64,000 bases of DNA from Streptomyces sp. P3 (GCA_016893485.2 JAFEKX020000001.1:1116001-1180000); one strand, 5' to 3'; positions 21,118-30,787 are shown, counted from the first letter of the stretch. The notes: generated by a model not told the origin, from the sequence alone. Numbers and translations: made by a program.

Positions 21118-21871
21118 ACTGCTCGACCTCCTGGGGACCGGGGTCTGCGCCGCCGTGCGGCGGCGATGGGGGCGCCTGGATGCCCGTTGATACGCACGTG
21201 TCACGTGGGCCGTTCAATTCCGTTTCTCAACTTCCTTTGCAAAATCGCGAATCGGCCATGCCCAAGCCCTGACCCCGCAGGGGGTGTGCGGCGGCCCCGG
21301 ACCCACGCCGACCACGCGCCCGGGCATATGCGCCCGGCAGACTCCACCCGTCCCGGATGTCTTGATCGAACCGGTGCCGCCCGAACTCGCCCGCGCGCGG
21401 CCCCGTTCACACCCTTCCGCGATCACCACACAACGCGACCGGGCGGCGACCGTCCGTCGAGATCGGTGAGCGGAATCCTCGCTTCAGGGAATCTGCACAG
21501 CGCGTACCCAACGAAGTCACCGCACTCGACGGATCTGCACATGCGCACGCCCCCGGCACGCCTTTGGCGAGGAGTGCCCCATTCCGCTTCGGCGCCGCAA
21601 GCTCTCCCGCGAAACGATGCCGTGCAGCGTGTGAAGAAGTCGCCGACACCTCGTGCCCGCGCCTGCACGGTTCGCGCCTCCTGGGACTCAAGTGCCCTGG
21701 TGGGACGGGAGTTTGATTGGCTGCGTCCACCCGCACCGTGCTTTGATCCATCGCATCGCAGGAGCCGAGAGGGCTCCGGAAACGGCGCCCGGCGCCTGCG
21801 GTCGCGGCCGTCGTCTGTCCCCAGAGGGGGCCGCTCCCCCTTGTGAATATCCATATGAAGGGAAGTTCCCC
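21118..21871. other. Long intergenic region between protease and GG-leader peptide gene
   Basis: A 754-bp stretch between two divergently transcribed genes. It must hold the promoters of both. I see no convincing coding sequence: the open frames here have no recognisable motif and low-complexity Arg/Pro composition. It is locally lower in GC (for example around 21210-21270 and 21480-21560) than its surroundings, which fits a regulatory region. No clear sigma-factor box could be assigned. Confidence 0.6.
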
Positions 21872-22086
21872 ATGAACTCCACCCCCAGGTCGAGACCGTC
21901 GAGATCTCCGACGCCGAGCTCGACAACGTCTCCGGTGGTCTGTCCGTGAACGCGCTCGGCACCGTGACCGGCCTGGTCGACGGCGTTGCCCCGGTCTCCG
22001 GCCTGGTCGACACGGTCGTCGGCACCGTCGAGGGTGTCACTGGCCTCAACGTGACCCCGGTCACGAACCTGGTCGCCGGTCTCTGA
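21872..22086 (+). CDS. Double-glycine leader peptide, exported bacteriocin-like precursor
   Basis: About 71 residues once a one-base deletion in the C run at about 21885 is allowed for. The ATG follows AAGGGAAGTTCCCC. The leader (about 23 residues) begins MNSTPQVETVEISDAEL and ends DNVSGG, a classic GG cleavage site with the E-L-D-x-V-S-GG pattern used by C39 peptidases and NHLP-type exporters. The predicted 48-residue core starts LSVNALGTV, has no Cys or aromatic residue, and is made of Val, Gly, Thr and Leu with GLVD occurring twice. Downstream come an HlyD adaptor and two ABC proteins, one with a C39 peptidase, but no LanM, radical-SAM or YcaO enzyme. It resembles peptides sometimes labelled type A2 lantipeptides in Streptomyces; without Cys, lanthionines cannot form. 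Confidence 0.83.
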
Positions 22087-22103
22087 TCGCACCGTGTTCC
22101 ACC

Positions 22104-22136
22104 GAGTCCCGGAGCCGTTTCCCGGCTCCGGGACTC
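22104..22136 (+). terminator. Strong hairpin between peptide gene and exporter genes
   Basis: A perfect 14-bp stem (arms GAGTCCCGGAGCCG at 22104-22117 and CGGCTCCGGGACTC at 22123-22136) around loop TTTCC. It begins 17 bp after the peptide stop and sits 43 bp before the adaptor start. It probably ends most transcripts after the precursor, allowing the peptide to be made in large excess over its exporter. Confidence 0.85.
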
Positions 22137-22178
22137 TTGGATGCCGTAAAAGATCTCTCCCTAGGTGAGGGAAGTCCC

Positions 22179-22985
22179 GTGCAGTTCCGCCAACAGGCCC
22201 TCGCCAAGCTCCAGTCGCCCGAAGAGCTGGATCTTCCGGTGCGCTTCGCGCGTCCGCAGGGCTGGCTCGTGCTCTCCGTGACGGTGGTCGTGGTGGCCGC
22301 CGCGTCCGTGTGGGCGGTGACCGGTTCGGTCGCGTCGACGGTCGGCGCGTCCGCCGTCCTCACGCACGGGGAGGGCAGTTACCTCCTGCAGAGCCCGGTG
22401 GCCGGGCAGGTCACCGCCGTCCTCGCGCGGGAGGGTGAGCGACTGCCCGCCAACTCTCCCGTCCTGAAGGTCCGTACGAGCGAGGGCGACTCCGTCGTGC
22501 GCACGGTCGCCGCGGGCCGCATCACCGCGCTCGCCGCCACCATCGGCCAGATCATCCAGACCGGCGCGAACGTCGCCGCCGTGGAGAAGGTCGCGCACGC
22601 CACCGATCCGCTCTACGCGACGGTGTACGTCCCCGCCGAGAACGCGGCCTCCATTCCCGCGGACGCCGACGTCGACCTGACCGTCTCCTCGGTGCCGACG
22701 CAGACGTACGGCGTGCTGCGCGGCCAGGTCAAGGCGGTGGACCGGTCGGCCCAGTCGGCGCAGCAGATCTCCGCGTTCCTCGGCGACAGCCAACTCGGCG
22801 AGCAGTTCACCAAGAAGGGCAGGCCGGTGGCCGTGCTGGTGAAGCTCGACACGTCGCGGAAGACGAAGAGCGGTTACCGGTGGTCGTCCGCCGACGGACC
22901 GCCGTTCGCCCTCACCTCCATGACCATGGCCTCGGCCTCGATCCGGCTGGCCGATCAACGCCCCCTCGATTGGCTGCTGCCGTGA
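22179..22985 (+). CDS. HlyD-family membrane fusion (adaptor) protein
   Basis: 268 residues from a GTG preceded by GTGAGGGAAG. After a cytoplasmic N-terminus (QQALAKLQSPEELDLPVRFA, typical of adaptors in NHLP-type export operons) comes one membrane segment (GWLVLSVTVVVVAAASVWAV), then an extracytoplasmic part with a lipoyl-like half (GSYLLQSPVAGQVTAVLAR) and its mate (AAGRITALAATIGQIIQTG). It would bridge the ABC exporter to the cell exterior. The stop overlaps the start of the C39 exporter (GTGA), showing coupling. Confidence 0.88.
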   Translation: MQFRQQALAKLQSPEELDLPVRFARPQGWLVLSVTVVVVAAASVWAVTGSVASTVGASAVLTHGEGSYLLQSPVAGQVTAVLAREGERLPANSPVLKVRTSEGDSVVRTVAAGRITALAATIGQIIQTGANVAAVEKVAHATDPLYATVYVPAENAASIPADADVDLTVSSVPTQTYGVLRGQVKAVDRSAQSAQQISAFLGDSQLGEQFTKKGRPVAVLVKLDTSRKTKSGYRWSSADGPPFALTSMTMASASIRLADQRPLDWLLP

Positions 22986-25204
22986 GCCCCGCCCAGGACA
23001 CCCGTTCACGGCGCCGGTCCGCCCCGCCGAAACGCCCGGTCCCCCAAGGCCGCGTGAAGACGGTCCGCACCCCGACCGTCCTCCAGATGGAGGCCGTCGA
23101 ATGCGGCGCCGCCTCCCTCGCGATGGTCCTCGGCTTCTACGGCCGGCACGTCCCGCTGGAGGAGCTCCGCATCGCCTGCGGTGTCTCCCGCGACGGCTCG
23201 CGCGCCAGCAACCTGCTGAAGGCGGCGCGCAGTTACGGCCTGACGGCCAAGGGCATGCAGATGGACACGGCCGCCCTCGCCGAGGTCCGCTCCCCCGCCG
23301 TCCTGTTCTGGGAGTTCAACCACTACGTCGTCTACGACGGCGTGGGCCGCCGCTTCGGCCGGCGCGGGGTGTACATCAACGACCCGGGAAAAGGGCGCCG
23401 GTTCGTGCCCATGGAGGACTTCGACGCGAGCTTCACCGGTGTCGTCCTCGTCATGGAACCGGGCGACGGCTTCGAGAAGGGCGGCCGCAAGCCGGGTGTC
23501 CTGGGCGCGATGCCGGCCCGGCTGCGCGGCACCGCGGGCACGATGCCCGCCGCCGTCCTCGCGAGCCTGCTGCTGGTGGCGGTCGGCGCGGCGATGCCCG
23601 CGCTCAGCCGGACCTACATCGACATGTTCCTGATAGGCGGTCAGACGTCCCTGCTGGGCGTCCTGTTCGCGTCGATGGGTACCTGCGTCCTGCTCACGGT
23701 GGCACTGACCTGGCTGCAACAGGCGAACCTGCTGCACGGCCGCGTCATCTCCTCCACTCTCTCGAGCGCCCGTTTCCTGCGCCATCTGCTGCGGCTGCCG
23801 GTGACGTTCTTCTCCCAGCGCAGCCCGGCCGACCTGGTGCAGCGCCTCCAGTCGAACGACGCCGTCGCCGAGACGCTGGCCCGCGACCTCTCGGCCGCGG
23901 GCGTGGACGCGGTGGTCGTGGTGCTGTACGCGTTCCTGCTCTACACGTACGACCCCCAACTCACCTACGTGGGGATAGGAGTCGCGCTGCTGAACGTGGT
24001 GGCGATGCGGATCGTCATCCGGCTGCGCGCGACCCGTACCGCGAAGCTGCGCGCCGACAGCGCACGGCTCACCAACACGGCTTACACCGGGCTCCAGTTG
24101 ATCGAGACGATGAAGGCGACCGGCGGTGAGGACGGCTACTTCCGCAAGTGGGCCGGGCAGCACGCCACCACCCTGGAGGAGCAGCAGCGGCTCGGGGTGC
24201 CGAGCGCCTGGCTGGGTGTGGTCGCGCCGACGCTCGCCTCGCTCAACAGCGCGCTGATCCTGTGGATCGGCGGTATGCGCGCGGTCGAAGGGCACATCTC
24301 CGTGGGCCTGTTGGTCGCCTTCCAGGCGCTGGTCACCCGCTTCACCGCGCCGATCACCCGGCTCAACGGCGTCGCGGGCCGCGTCCAGGACTTCGCGGCC
24401 GACGTGGCCCGCCTCAAGGACGTCGAGAACTTCCAGGCCGATGCCCTCTACTCCCGCGCGGGCGGGGCCGATTCGACCCGTCGGCTGCAGGGGCACGTCG
24501 AGCTGGAGAACATCACCTTCGGCTACAGCCCGCTCGACAAGCCACTCCTCACCGGCTTCGACCTGACGGTGGGCCCGGGTCAGCAGGTGGCGCTCGTCGG
24601 CGGCTCCGGCAGCGGCAAGTCCACGGTGTCCAGACTGATTTCGGGTCTCTACACGCCCTGGGAGGGCGTGATCCGCATCGACGACCAGCGCCTGGAGGAC
24701 ATCCCGCGCGGCGCGCTCGCCGCCTCCGTGTCCTTCGTCGACCAGGACGTGTTCCTCTTCGAGGGTTCGGTCCGCGACAACGTGGCGCTGTGGGATCCGT
24801 CGATCCCCGACGAGGCGGTGGAGGACGCGCTGCGCGACGCGGCCCTGTACGACGTGGTGATGCGGCGGCCCGGCGGCATCCACAGCCGGGTCGAGCAGGA
24901 CGGCCGCAACTTCTCCGGCGGCCAGCGTCAACGCCTTGAGATAGCAAGGGCGTTGGTGCGCCGGCCGAGCATCCTGGTGCTGGACGAGGTGACGAGCGCG
25001 CTGGACGCGGAGACCGAGCTGGTCGTGATGGACAACCTCCGCAAGCGCGGCTGCGCCTGCGTGGTGATCGCGCACCGGCTCAGCACCGTGCGCGACAGCG
25101 ACGAGATCGTCGTCCTCGAACACGGGACGATCGTGGAACGCGGGCGGCACGACGCCCTGGTGGCGGCGGGCGGCGCGTACGCCACGCTGGTCAAGGAGCG
25201 CTGA
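22982..25204 (+). CDS. C39 peptidase-containing ABC exporter (NHLP type)
   Basis: 740 intact residues. The N-terminal C39 cysteine-protease domain has the catalytic Cys41 in MEAVECGAASLAMVLGFYG, His114 in FNHYVVYDG and Asp134 in INDPGKG; it cleaves after a double glycine. Six membrane helices occupy roughly residues 190-460 (ALSRTYIDMFLIGG, FASMGTCVLLTVALTWL). The ATPase domain has Walker A GGSGSGKSTVSRL, signature FSGGQRQRLEIARAL, Walker B ILVLDEVTSALD and VIAHRLSTV. The start overlaps the adaptor stop and the next gene begins one base after its stop. The obvious substrate is the GG-leader peptide encoded at 21872. Confidence 0.95.
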   Translation: MSPAQDTRSRRRSAPPKRPVPQGRVKTVRTPTVLQMEAVECGAASLAMVLGFYGRHVPLEELRIACGVSRDGSRASNLLKAARSYGLTAKGMQMDTAALAEVRSPAVLFWEFNHYVVYDGVGRRFGRRGVYINDPGKGRRFVPMEDFDASFTGVVLVMEPGDGFEKGGRKPGVLGAMPARLRGTAGTMPAAVLASLLLVAVGAAMPALSRTYIDMFLIGGQTSLLGVLFASMGTCVLLTVALTWLQQANLLHGRVISSTLSSARFLRHLLRLPVTFFSQRSPADLVQRLQSNDAVAETLARDLSAAGVDAVVVVLYAFLLYTYDPQLTYVGIGVALLNVVAMRIVIRLRATRTAKLRADSARLTNTAYTGLQLIETMKATGGEDGYFRKWAGQHATTLEEQQRLGVPSAWLGVVAPTLASLNSALILWIGGMRAVEGHISVGLLVAFQALVTRFTAPITRLNGVAGRVQDFAADVARLKDVENFQADALYSRAGGADSTRRLQGHVELENITFGYSPLDKPLLTGFDLTVGPGQQVALVGGSGSGKSTVSRLISGLYTPWEGVIRIDDQRLEDIPRGALAASVSFVDQDVFLFEGSVRDNVALWDPSIPDEAVEDALRDAALYDVVMRRPGGIHSRVEQDGRNFSGGQRQRLEIARALVRRPSILVLDEVTSALDAETELVVMDNLRKRGCACVVIAHRLSTVRDSDEIVVLEHGTIVERGRHDALVAAGGAYATLVKER

Positions 25205-25205
25205 G

Positions 25206-28020
25206 ATGACGTCCGTTCACGAGGGCGACCTGGTCCTCGGCGCGCTGGGAAACCTGGGCACGCCGATCGACTGCGCCGGATCCAGCCGCCTCGACCTCGA
25301 AGGCCCGCAGGTGCTGTGGCTGGTCGCGTCGGGCGCCATCGACCTGTTCGCGGTGGACGCCGTGCAGCAGGGCCACTGGCACCACCTCGGCCGCCTGGAA
25401 GCGGGCTCGCTGTTGCTCGGCCCGGTCGCTGGACCCCAACACACCCTGGTCGCGCGCCCGTTGCGGGACTGCGTGGTGCACCGCATCAACCTCCGCGAGC
25501 TGTACCAGCCCGCGAACACCGAGACCTGGTCGTACGACGAGTACGGCAACCCCAGTACGTGCCCCCGACGTCGAGTCCGCTCGAGTACGCCCTCGCCCTC
25601 GGTGTGGGCCGCGGCCTCTCCATCCTCTTCCAGGCGCCGATGGCGAGCGAACGCGCCGCGGCGCCCACCGACGACGACGTCTTCTGGATGCAAGTCCCCG
25701 GGCAGCGTGCAGTACGGCTCGATGTACGGCGCCGAGGCCGCCGCCGATCTGCTGATGGACCCGGGTGTCTGGCAGGGCATGGTCGACCAGCAGTACCGGC
25801 TGCTGTCCACGCTGGACAAGTGGATCGAGCAGCTGGAGCGCACCCACGAGACGCGAACCGCCGCCGGAATCAAGGCCGGTGAGGCGGTGCGTGCGCAGGC
25901 CGACCGGACGCTGCTGGCCTCGATCGGCAAGTCCTCGGCCCGACGTACGACCGCCGCTGATGCCGACGCGTCGTACGCCGCCTGCAAGTTGGTCGCGGAG
26001 GCGGTCGGCATCACCCTCGCCGAGCCCTCCCAGAGCGGCAGCGAGAGCGACCGTCTCGACCCGGTCGAGCGCATCGCCCTCGCCTCCCGGGTCCGGGTGC
26101 GGGCCGTACGGCTCGACGGGCGCTGGTGGCGGGACGACGTCGGCCCGCTGGTGGGCCGTCGGGCGCTGTCCGGGGCGCCGGTCGCGCTGCTGTGGCGGCG
26201 CGGCGGCTATGTCGCCGTACACCCGGCTACCGGCCGGGAGACCCCGATCGAGAAGGCGAACGCGGAGGAGTTCGAGCCGCGCGCGGTGATGTTCTACCGC
26301 CCCCTGCCCGAGCGGCGGCTCAGTCCGCTCAGGCTGCTGCGGTTCTCCCTGCGGGGCACCGGCGGCGACCTCTCCCACCTGCTGATTAGCGGACTGGTGA
26401 CGGTCGCCATCGGGGCGTTGGTCCCGATCGCGACGGGCAAGGTGCTCGGCGAGTTCGTGCCGAAGGCCCAGACGAACCTGATCGTCCAGGTCTGTGTGGC
26501 CGTGATGATCACGAGTGTGGTGGCGGCGGCCTTCATGCTGCTGGAGAACCTCACGATCCTCCGCCTGGAGGGCCGGATCGAGGCGACGCTCCAACCGGCC
26601 GTCTGGGACCGCCTGTTGAGGCTGCCGACGAAGTTCTTCACCGAGCGCTCGACGGGTGAGCTGGCGAGCGCGGCGATGGGCATCAGCTCGATCCGCCGTC
26701 TGCTGGCGGGAGTCGGCCCGGTCGTCGCCCAGTCGGTGACGGTCGGCCTGATGAACCTGGGCCTGCTGTTCTGGTACAGCCCCTCGATGGCGCTCGCGGC
26801 GATCGGCATGCTCGTCGTGATCGCGGCCGTGTTCCTGGGGCTCGGCCTGTGGCAGGTGCGCTGGCAGCGCCGGCTCGTCGTGCTCGGCAACAAGCTGAAC
26901 AACCAGGCCTTCCAGACCCTGCGCGGCCTGCCCAAACTCCGTGTTGCGGCGGCCGAGAACTACGCCTACGCGGCCTGGGCCTCCGAGTTCGCCCGCAGCC
27001 GCGAGCTCCAGCAGCGGGTCGGCCGGATCAAGAACCTCACCACGGTGATGGGCGCGGTGTACCTGCCGGTCTGCACCCTGCTGATGTTCATGCTCCTCGC
27101 GGGCCCCGCACGCGGTTCGATGTCGGCGTCCTCCTTCCTCACCTTCAACACCTCGGTGACGATGCTCCTGACCTCCGTCACCAGCCTCACCGGCGCCTTC
27201 GTCTCGGCGGTGTCCGCGCTCCCCCTCTTCGAGGAAATCAGGCCGGTCCTGGACGCGGCCCCGAGGTCCGCACCGCGAGCACCCGCCCCGGCCGGCTGTC
27301 CGGCGCGATCGAGGCCCGCCGGGTCTCCTTCCGCTACGCCGACGACGGCCCCCTCGTCCTCGACGACGTCTCCTTCGAGGTCCGCGCGGGCGAGTTCGTG
27401 GCGATCGTCGGCCCCAGCGGCTGCGGCAAGTCCACCCTGCTGCGCCTGCTGATCGGCTTCGACAAACCGGTCTCCGGCAGTGTGCTGTACGACGGCCAGG
27501 ACCTCGGCGCCCTCGACCAGTCGGCGGTGCGGCGGCAGTGCGGGGTGGTGCTCCAGCACGCGCAGCCGTTCACCGGTTCCATTCTGGACGTCATCTGCGG
27601 CACCGAACCGTTCACGCCGGAGGAGGCGATGGCGGCGGCCGAGATGGCGGGGCTCGCGGAGGACATCAAGCGGATGCCGATGGGCCTGCACACCATCGTC
27701 TCCGGCAGCGGCGCGGTGTCGGGCGGCCAGCGTCAACGCCTCATGATCGCCCAGGCGTTGATCCGCAGGCCGCGCATCCTCTTCTTCGACGAGGCGACCA
27801 GCGCGCTGGACAACGAGACCCAGCGGACGGTGATCGAGAGCACGAAGGCGCTCAACGCGACCCGGATCGTCATCGCGCACCGGCTGTCGACAGTGCTGGA
27901 CGCGGACCGGGTGGTCGTCATGGAGGACGGCAAGGTCGCCCAACAGGGGCCGCCCGCACAGCTGTTGGCGGACACGGGCGGGCGGCTGCACGAGAGCTGG
28001 TGCGGCGGCAGCTGGCGTGA
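25206..28020 (+). CDS. Second NHLP-type ABC permease/ATPase without peptidase
   Basis: About 938 residues with breaks near 25555, 25700, 27265 and 28000. The N-terminal ~370 residues form a soluble regulatory region (VLWLVASGAIDLFAVD resembles a cyclic-nucleotide-binding-like fold) typical of the ATP-binding partner in NHLM bacteriocin operons. Six membrane helices follow (LLISGLVTVAIGALVPIA, GLMNLGLLFWYSPSMALAA), then Walker A GPSGCGKSTLLRL, signature VSGGQRQRLMIAQAL, Walker B ILFFDEATSALD. The C-terminus LHELVRRQLA is recovered by one base correction, ending at 28020. With the preceding gene it probably forms a heterodimer or a two-exporter system. The long N-terminal region may sense cargo or state; that is speculation. 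Confidence 0.9.
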
Positions 28021-28058
28021 CGGGGTGGTTGGTGGGGTGAGTCGCCCGGCCCGACAGG

Positions 28059-28586
28059 TCAGTCCAGGCCCGGGACGGCCGCGCCGGAGGGAACCCCGGC
28101 CGCCAAGTAGCCCTCGTAGAACGCCTTCCAGGGCACACCCGCCCCGGTGTGCGGCCCCGCGACCCGCTCGCCTCGGGCCGTCGCGTCCAGGGCGGCGAGG
28201 CAGACCTCCCAGCCGGCGCCGTTGCGGGACGCGGTGTTCGCGGCGCTCAGGACGTTGGTGAGCGTGAAGCGGGTGCGCTTCTCCTCGATCTCCTCTAGGT
28301 CGAAGTGGAGCTCGTCGTCGCCCCACTCGAAGGACAGGTGCCGAGATGCGTCGACGGCGATGATCCGGCCGGTGGACTCCGGCATGTTCGGGTCGCCGCT
28401 GAAGGTGACCGTGGCCCCGGGGCGCAGCTCGAACTCGGCGCGCGAGGGGAACCACCGCGCGAGTTCGTCGGGGTCGGTCACGAACCGCCAGACGCGGGCG
28501 AGGGGTTGGTCGTAGGTGCGGCTGAAGCGGACGGCGGGGCGACCGTCCTCCAGGGTCAGATACGTGCCGGTGAGATCGACGGACAT
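28059..28586 (-). CDS. SRPBCC (AHSA1-like) domain protein
   Basis: 175 residues, intact. The START/Bet v1-like fold common to AHSA1 proteins is visible as VRFSRTYDQPLARVWRFVTDPDELARWFPS, split by the first helix, then STGRIIAVDASRHLSFEW and the C-terminal helix WEVCLAALDATARGE. Such proteins bind hydrophobic ligands and are typically co-transcribed with an ArsR repressor, as here (6 bp between the genes). Ligand unknown. The stop lies 38 bp from the convergent exporter stop. Confidence 0.88.
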   Translation of the reverse strand: MSVDLTGTYLTLEDGRPAVRFSRTYDQPLARVWRFVTDPDELARWFPSRAEFELRPGATVTFSGDPNMPESTGRIIAVDASRHLSFEWGDDELHFDLEEIEEKRTRFTLTNVLSAANTASRNGAGWEVCLAALDATARGERVAGPHTGAGVPWKAFYEGYLAAGVPSGAAVPGLD

Positions 28587-28592
28587 GGCGGA

Positions 28593-28988
28593 TCAGTCCT
28601 TCGGGGTGGGTTCCTTGACGACGCCGGCGCGGTCGGTGTCGTCGGCGGCATCGGTGTCGTCCATGTCGTCCATGTCGTCCGACGTCTCGTCGAGGCGCCG
28701 GCCCAGCCGGTCCAGGCTGCGGTTCCACAGCGCTCGGTAGGGGGTGAGCCAGGCGTCGAGCTCGGCGATCGGCGCGGGGTCGAGGGCGTAGACACGGCGT
28801 TGCGCGTCCTGCCGTACGCGGACCAGGCCCGCGTCTCGCAGCACCCGCAGGTGCTTCGACGTGCTCGGCTGACTCAGGCCGCATGCGTCCACGATCTCCC
28901 CGACGGGCCGGGGCCGCTCCAGGAGCAGGCCGACGATGGCCCGCCGATGGGGATCGGCGAGGGCGGTCCAGAGCGCGGTGTCGGACAT
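28593..28988 (-). CDS. ArsR-family winged-helix repressor
   Basis: 131 residues. The start segment ALWTALADPHRRAIVGLLLE and the recognition helix LSQPSTSKHLRVLRDAGLV with the wing VRVRQDAQRRVYAL are textbook ArsR. No Cys metal-binding motif is visible, so it is not an obvious metal sensor. The C-terminus has an acidic run (DDMDDMDDTDAADDTD) of low complexity. It is co-transcribed with the SRPBCC gene and likely autoregulates the pair; operator not identified. Confidence 0.92.
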   Translation of the reverse strand: MSDTALWTALADPHRRAIVGLLLERPRPVGEIVDACGLSQPSTSKHLRVLRDAGLVRVRQDAQRRVYALDPAPIAELDAWLTPYRALWNRSLDRLGRRLDETSDDMDDMDDTDAADDTDRAGVVKEPTPKD

Positions 28989-29184
28989 GGCCCCAATATG
29001 CCTTGCTGGTTATATTCCCGTCAAGGAATGCAGAGCGGGTTGCCGCCCCGGCCGTACGAGATCACCATGAATGGGTCCGAAAGGGTCTCGGCGACGCCGC
29101 ACCAGCATCGAGCGCCCCACCCTCACCGTGCGCCCCGGCCCCACGCCCGCCAAGTCGCCGCCGCGCGGGCCGACTCCCCCGCCC

Positions 29185-29206
29185 AGCGAAACGTTGCCGT
29201 TTCGCT
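29185..29206. promoter_or_regulatory. Palindromic operator 1 upstream of MFS pump
   Basis: Perfect 9-bp arms AGCGAAACG and CGTTTCGCT around TTGC. The size and GAAAC/GTTTC half-sites resemble TetR-family operators. It lies about 85 bp upstream of the pump start. Confidence 0.65.
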
Positions 29207-29230
29207 GAAAGTGCTCTAATCTCGATGTGT

Positions 29231-29245
29231 ACGAAACCGTTTCGT
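29231..29245. promoter_or_regulatory. Palindromic operator 2 upstream of MFS pump
   Basis: Perfect 7-bp arms ACGAAAC and GTTTCGT separated by one base. It shares the half-site of operator 1, 24 bp downstream of it. The two flank a probable -10 element (TAATCT), a layout suited to repression by one regulator bound at both. Confidence 0.65.
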
Positions 29246-29289
29246 TTACGTTTTGGTAAACCCTGAACGACTTCCCTGGAGTGGTTCCG

Positions 29290-30787
29290 ATGTCCCAGAA
29301 GACTCTGACCGAAGGCACCGCCCGGGTGCCGCGGAGGCGCAGGCGGCCTCCTCGAAGCGGTGGTGGATCCTCGCGATCGTCGCCATCGCTCAGCTGATGG
29401 TGGTCCTCGACGCCACCATCGTGAACATCGCCCTGCCGTCGGCCCAGAAGGACCTCGGCTTCTCCGACGGCAACCGGCAGTGGATCGTCACCGCGGCGCC
29501 CTCGCGTTCGCCTCCCTCCTGCTGCTCGGTGGTCGCATCGCCGACCTGTTCGGCCGGAAGACCGCCTTCCTCGCCGGTGTCGTCGGCTTCGCCGCTGCCT
29601 CCGCGCTCGGCGGTGCCGCCACGAGTTTCGAGATGCTGGTCACCGCACGCGCCCTCCAGGGTGTCGCCGGCGCACTGCTCGCACCGGCCGCGCTGTCCCT
29701 GCTCAACACGACGTTCACCGACGCCCGTGAGCGCGCCAGGGCGTTCAGCGTCTACGGCGCCATCGCCGGCGCCGGCGGCGCGGTGGGCCTCCTGCTCGGC
29801 GGCGTGCTGACCGACGCCTTCGACTGGCGCTGGACCCTCTACGTGAACGTCGCCATCGCCTTCGTCGCCTTCGCGGGCGGCTGGGTCCTGCTCACCAACC
29901 ACCGTGACGCCGCGGGCTCCAAGCTGGACGTGCCGGGCACGGTCCTGGTCGCCGGTGGTCTGTTCTCCGTGGTCTACGGCTTCTCCAACGCCGAGACGCA
30001 CGACTGGAGTTCACCGCAGACCTGGGGCTTCCTGATCGCGGGTGGCCTGCTGCTCGCCGCCTTCGCCTGGTGGCAGAACCGCGCCGCGCACCCGCTGCTG
30101 CCGCTGCGCATCCTGCTCGACCGCAACCGGGGCGCCTCCTTCCTCGCCGTGCTGATCACCGGTGCGGGCATGTTCGGTGTGTTCCTCTTCCTCACCTACT
30201 ACCTGCAGCTGAACCTGGGCTTCAGCCCGACCAAGACCGGTGTCGCGTTCCTGCCGATGATCGGTGCCCTGATGGTCATGGCGCAGCTCGGCACCACGGT
30301 GCTCGTGCCGCGGCTCGGCCCGAAGGTCGTCATTCCGCTGGGCTTCGCCATCGCCATGGTCGGCATGGCCTGGCTGACCGACATCGGGGTCAGCTCGTCC
30401 TACGTGAGCCACGTGCTGCCGCAGCTGATCGTGATCGGCGCGGGCCTCGGCATGGTGATGCCGCCGGCGATGCAGCTGGCGACGGGCGGAGTGGCCGCCG
30501 AGGACGCGGGTGTCGCCTCGGCGACGGTCAACGCCATGCAGCAGGTGGGCGGTTCGATCGGTACGGCGCTGCTGAACACGCTGGCCGCGAGCGCCGCGAC
30601 CGACTACCTGGCCGGGAAGGACCCGCGCAACAAGCTGGTCCAGGCGCAGGCGACGATCGAGAGCTACACCACCGCGTTCTGGTGGTCGGCGGGCTTCTTC
30701 GCCGCGGGCACGCTGATCGCGCTGGTGCTCTACCGTCGCGGGGTCCCGCAGCAGGACGAGGACGCCGCACCCGTCGTCCACATGTGA
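29290..30787 (+). CDS. MFS drug-efflux transporter, DHA2 (14-helix) family
   Basis: About 500 residues with breaks near 29330 and 29500. The ATG follows CCTGGAGTGGTTCCG. Helix 1 carries the DHA2 motif (QLMVVLDATIVNIALPSAQ); LGGRIADLFGRKTAF is the inter-helix 2/3 motif A; GAIAGAGGAVGLLLGGVL is motif C of drug/proton antiporters. The C-terminus is hydrophilic. Expression is likely governed by the two palindromes upstream, through a TetR-type regulator not obviously encoded next door. Substrate unknown. Confidence 0.92.

Larger units (their letters stand above)
28989..29289. other. Divergent intergenic region with operators
   Basis: About 300 bp between the ArsR gene and the MFS pump. It holds two perfect palindromes sharing the half-site CGAAAC, listed separately, and the promoter of the pump between or around them (an AT-rich CTAATCT lies at 29215-29221). 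No gene seen. Confidence 0.6.

Noticed and set aside
21109..21846. 245-codon plus-strand frame in the gap before the GG-leader peptide
   Set aside because: Starts inside the protease signal region, no similarity, no codon pattern of a real gene; better explained as promoter region.
23006..25150. 714-codon minus-strand open frame opposite the C39 exporter
   Set aside because: Composition typical of antisense frames (His, Arg, Asp, Glu rich) and no recognisable domain.
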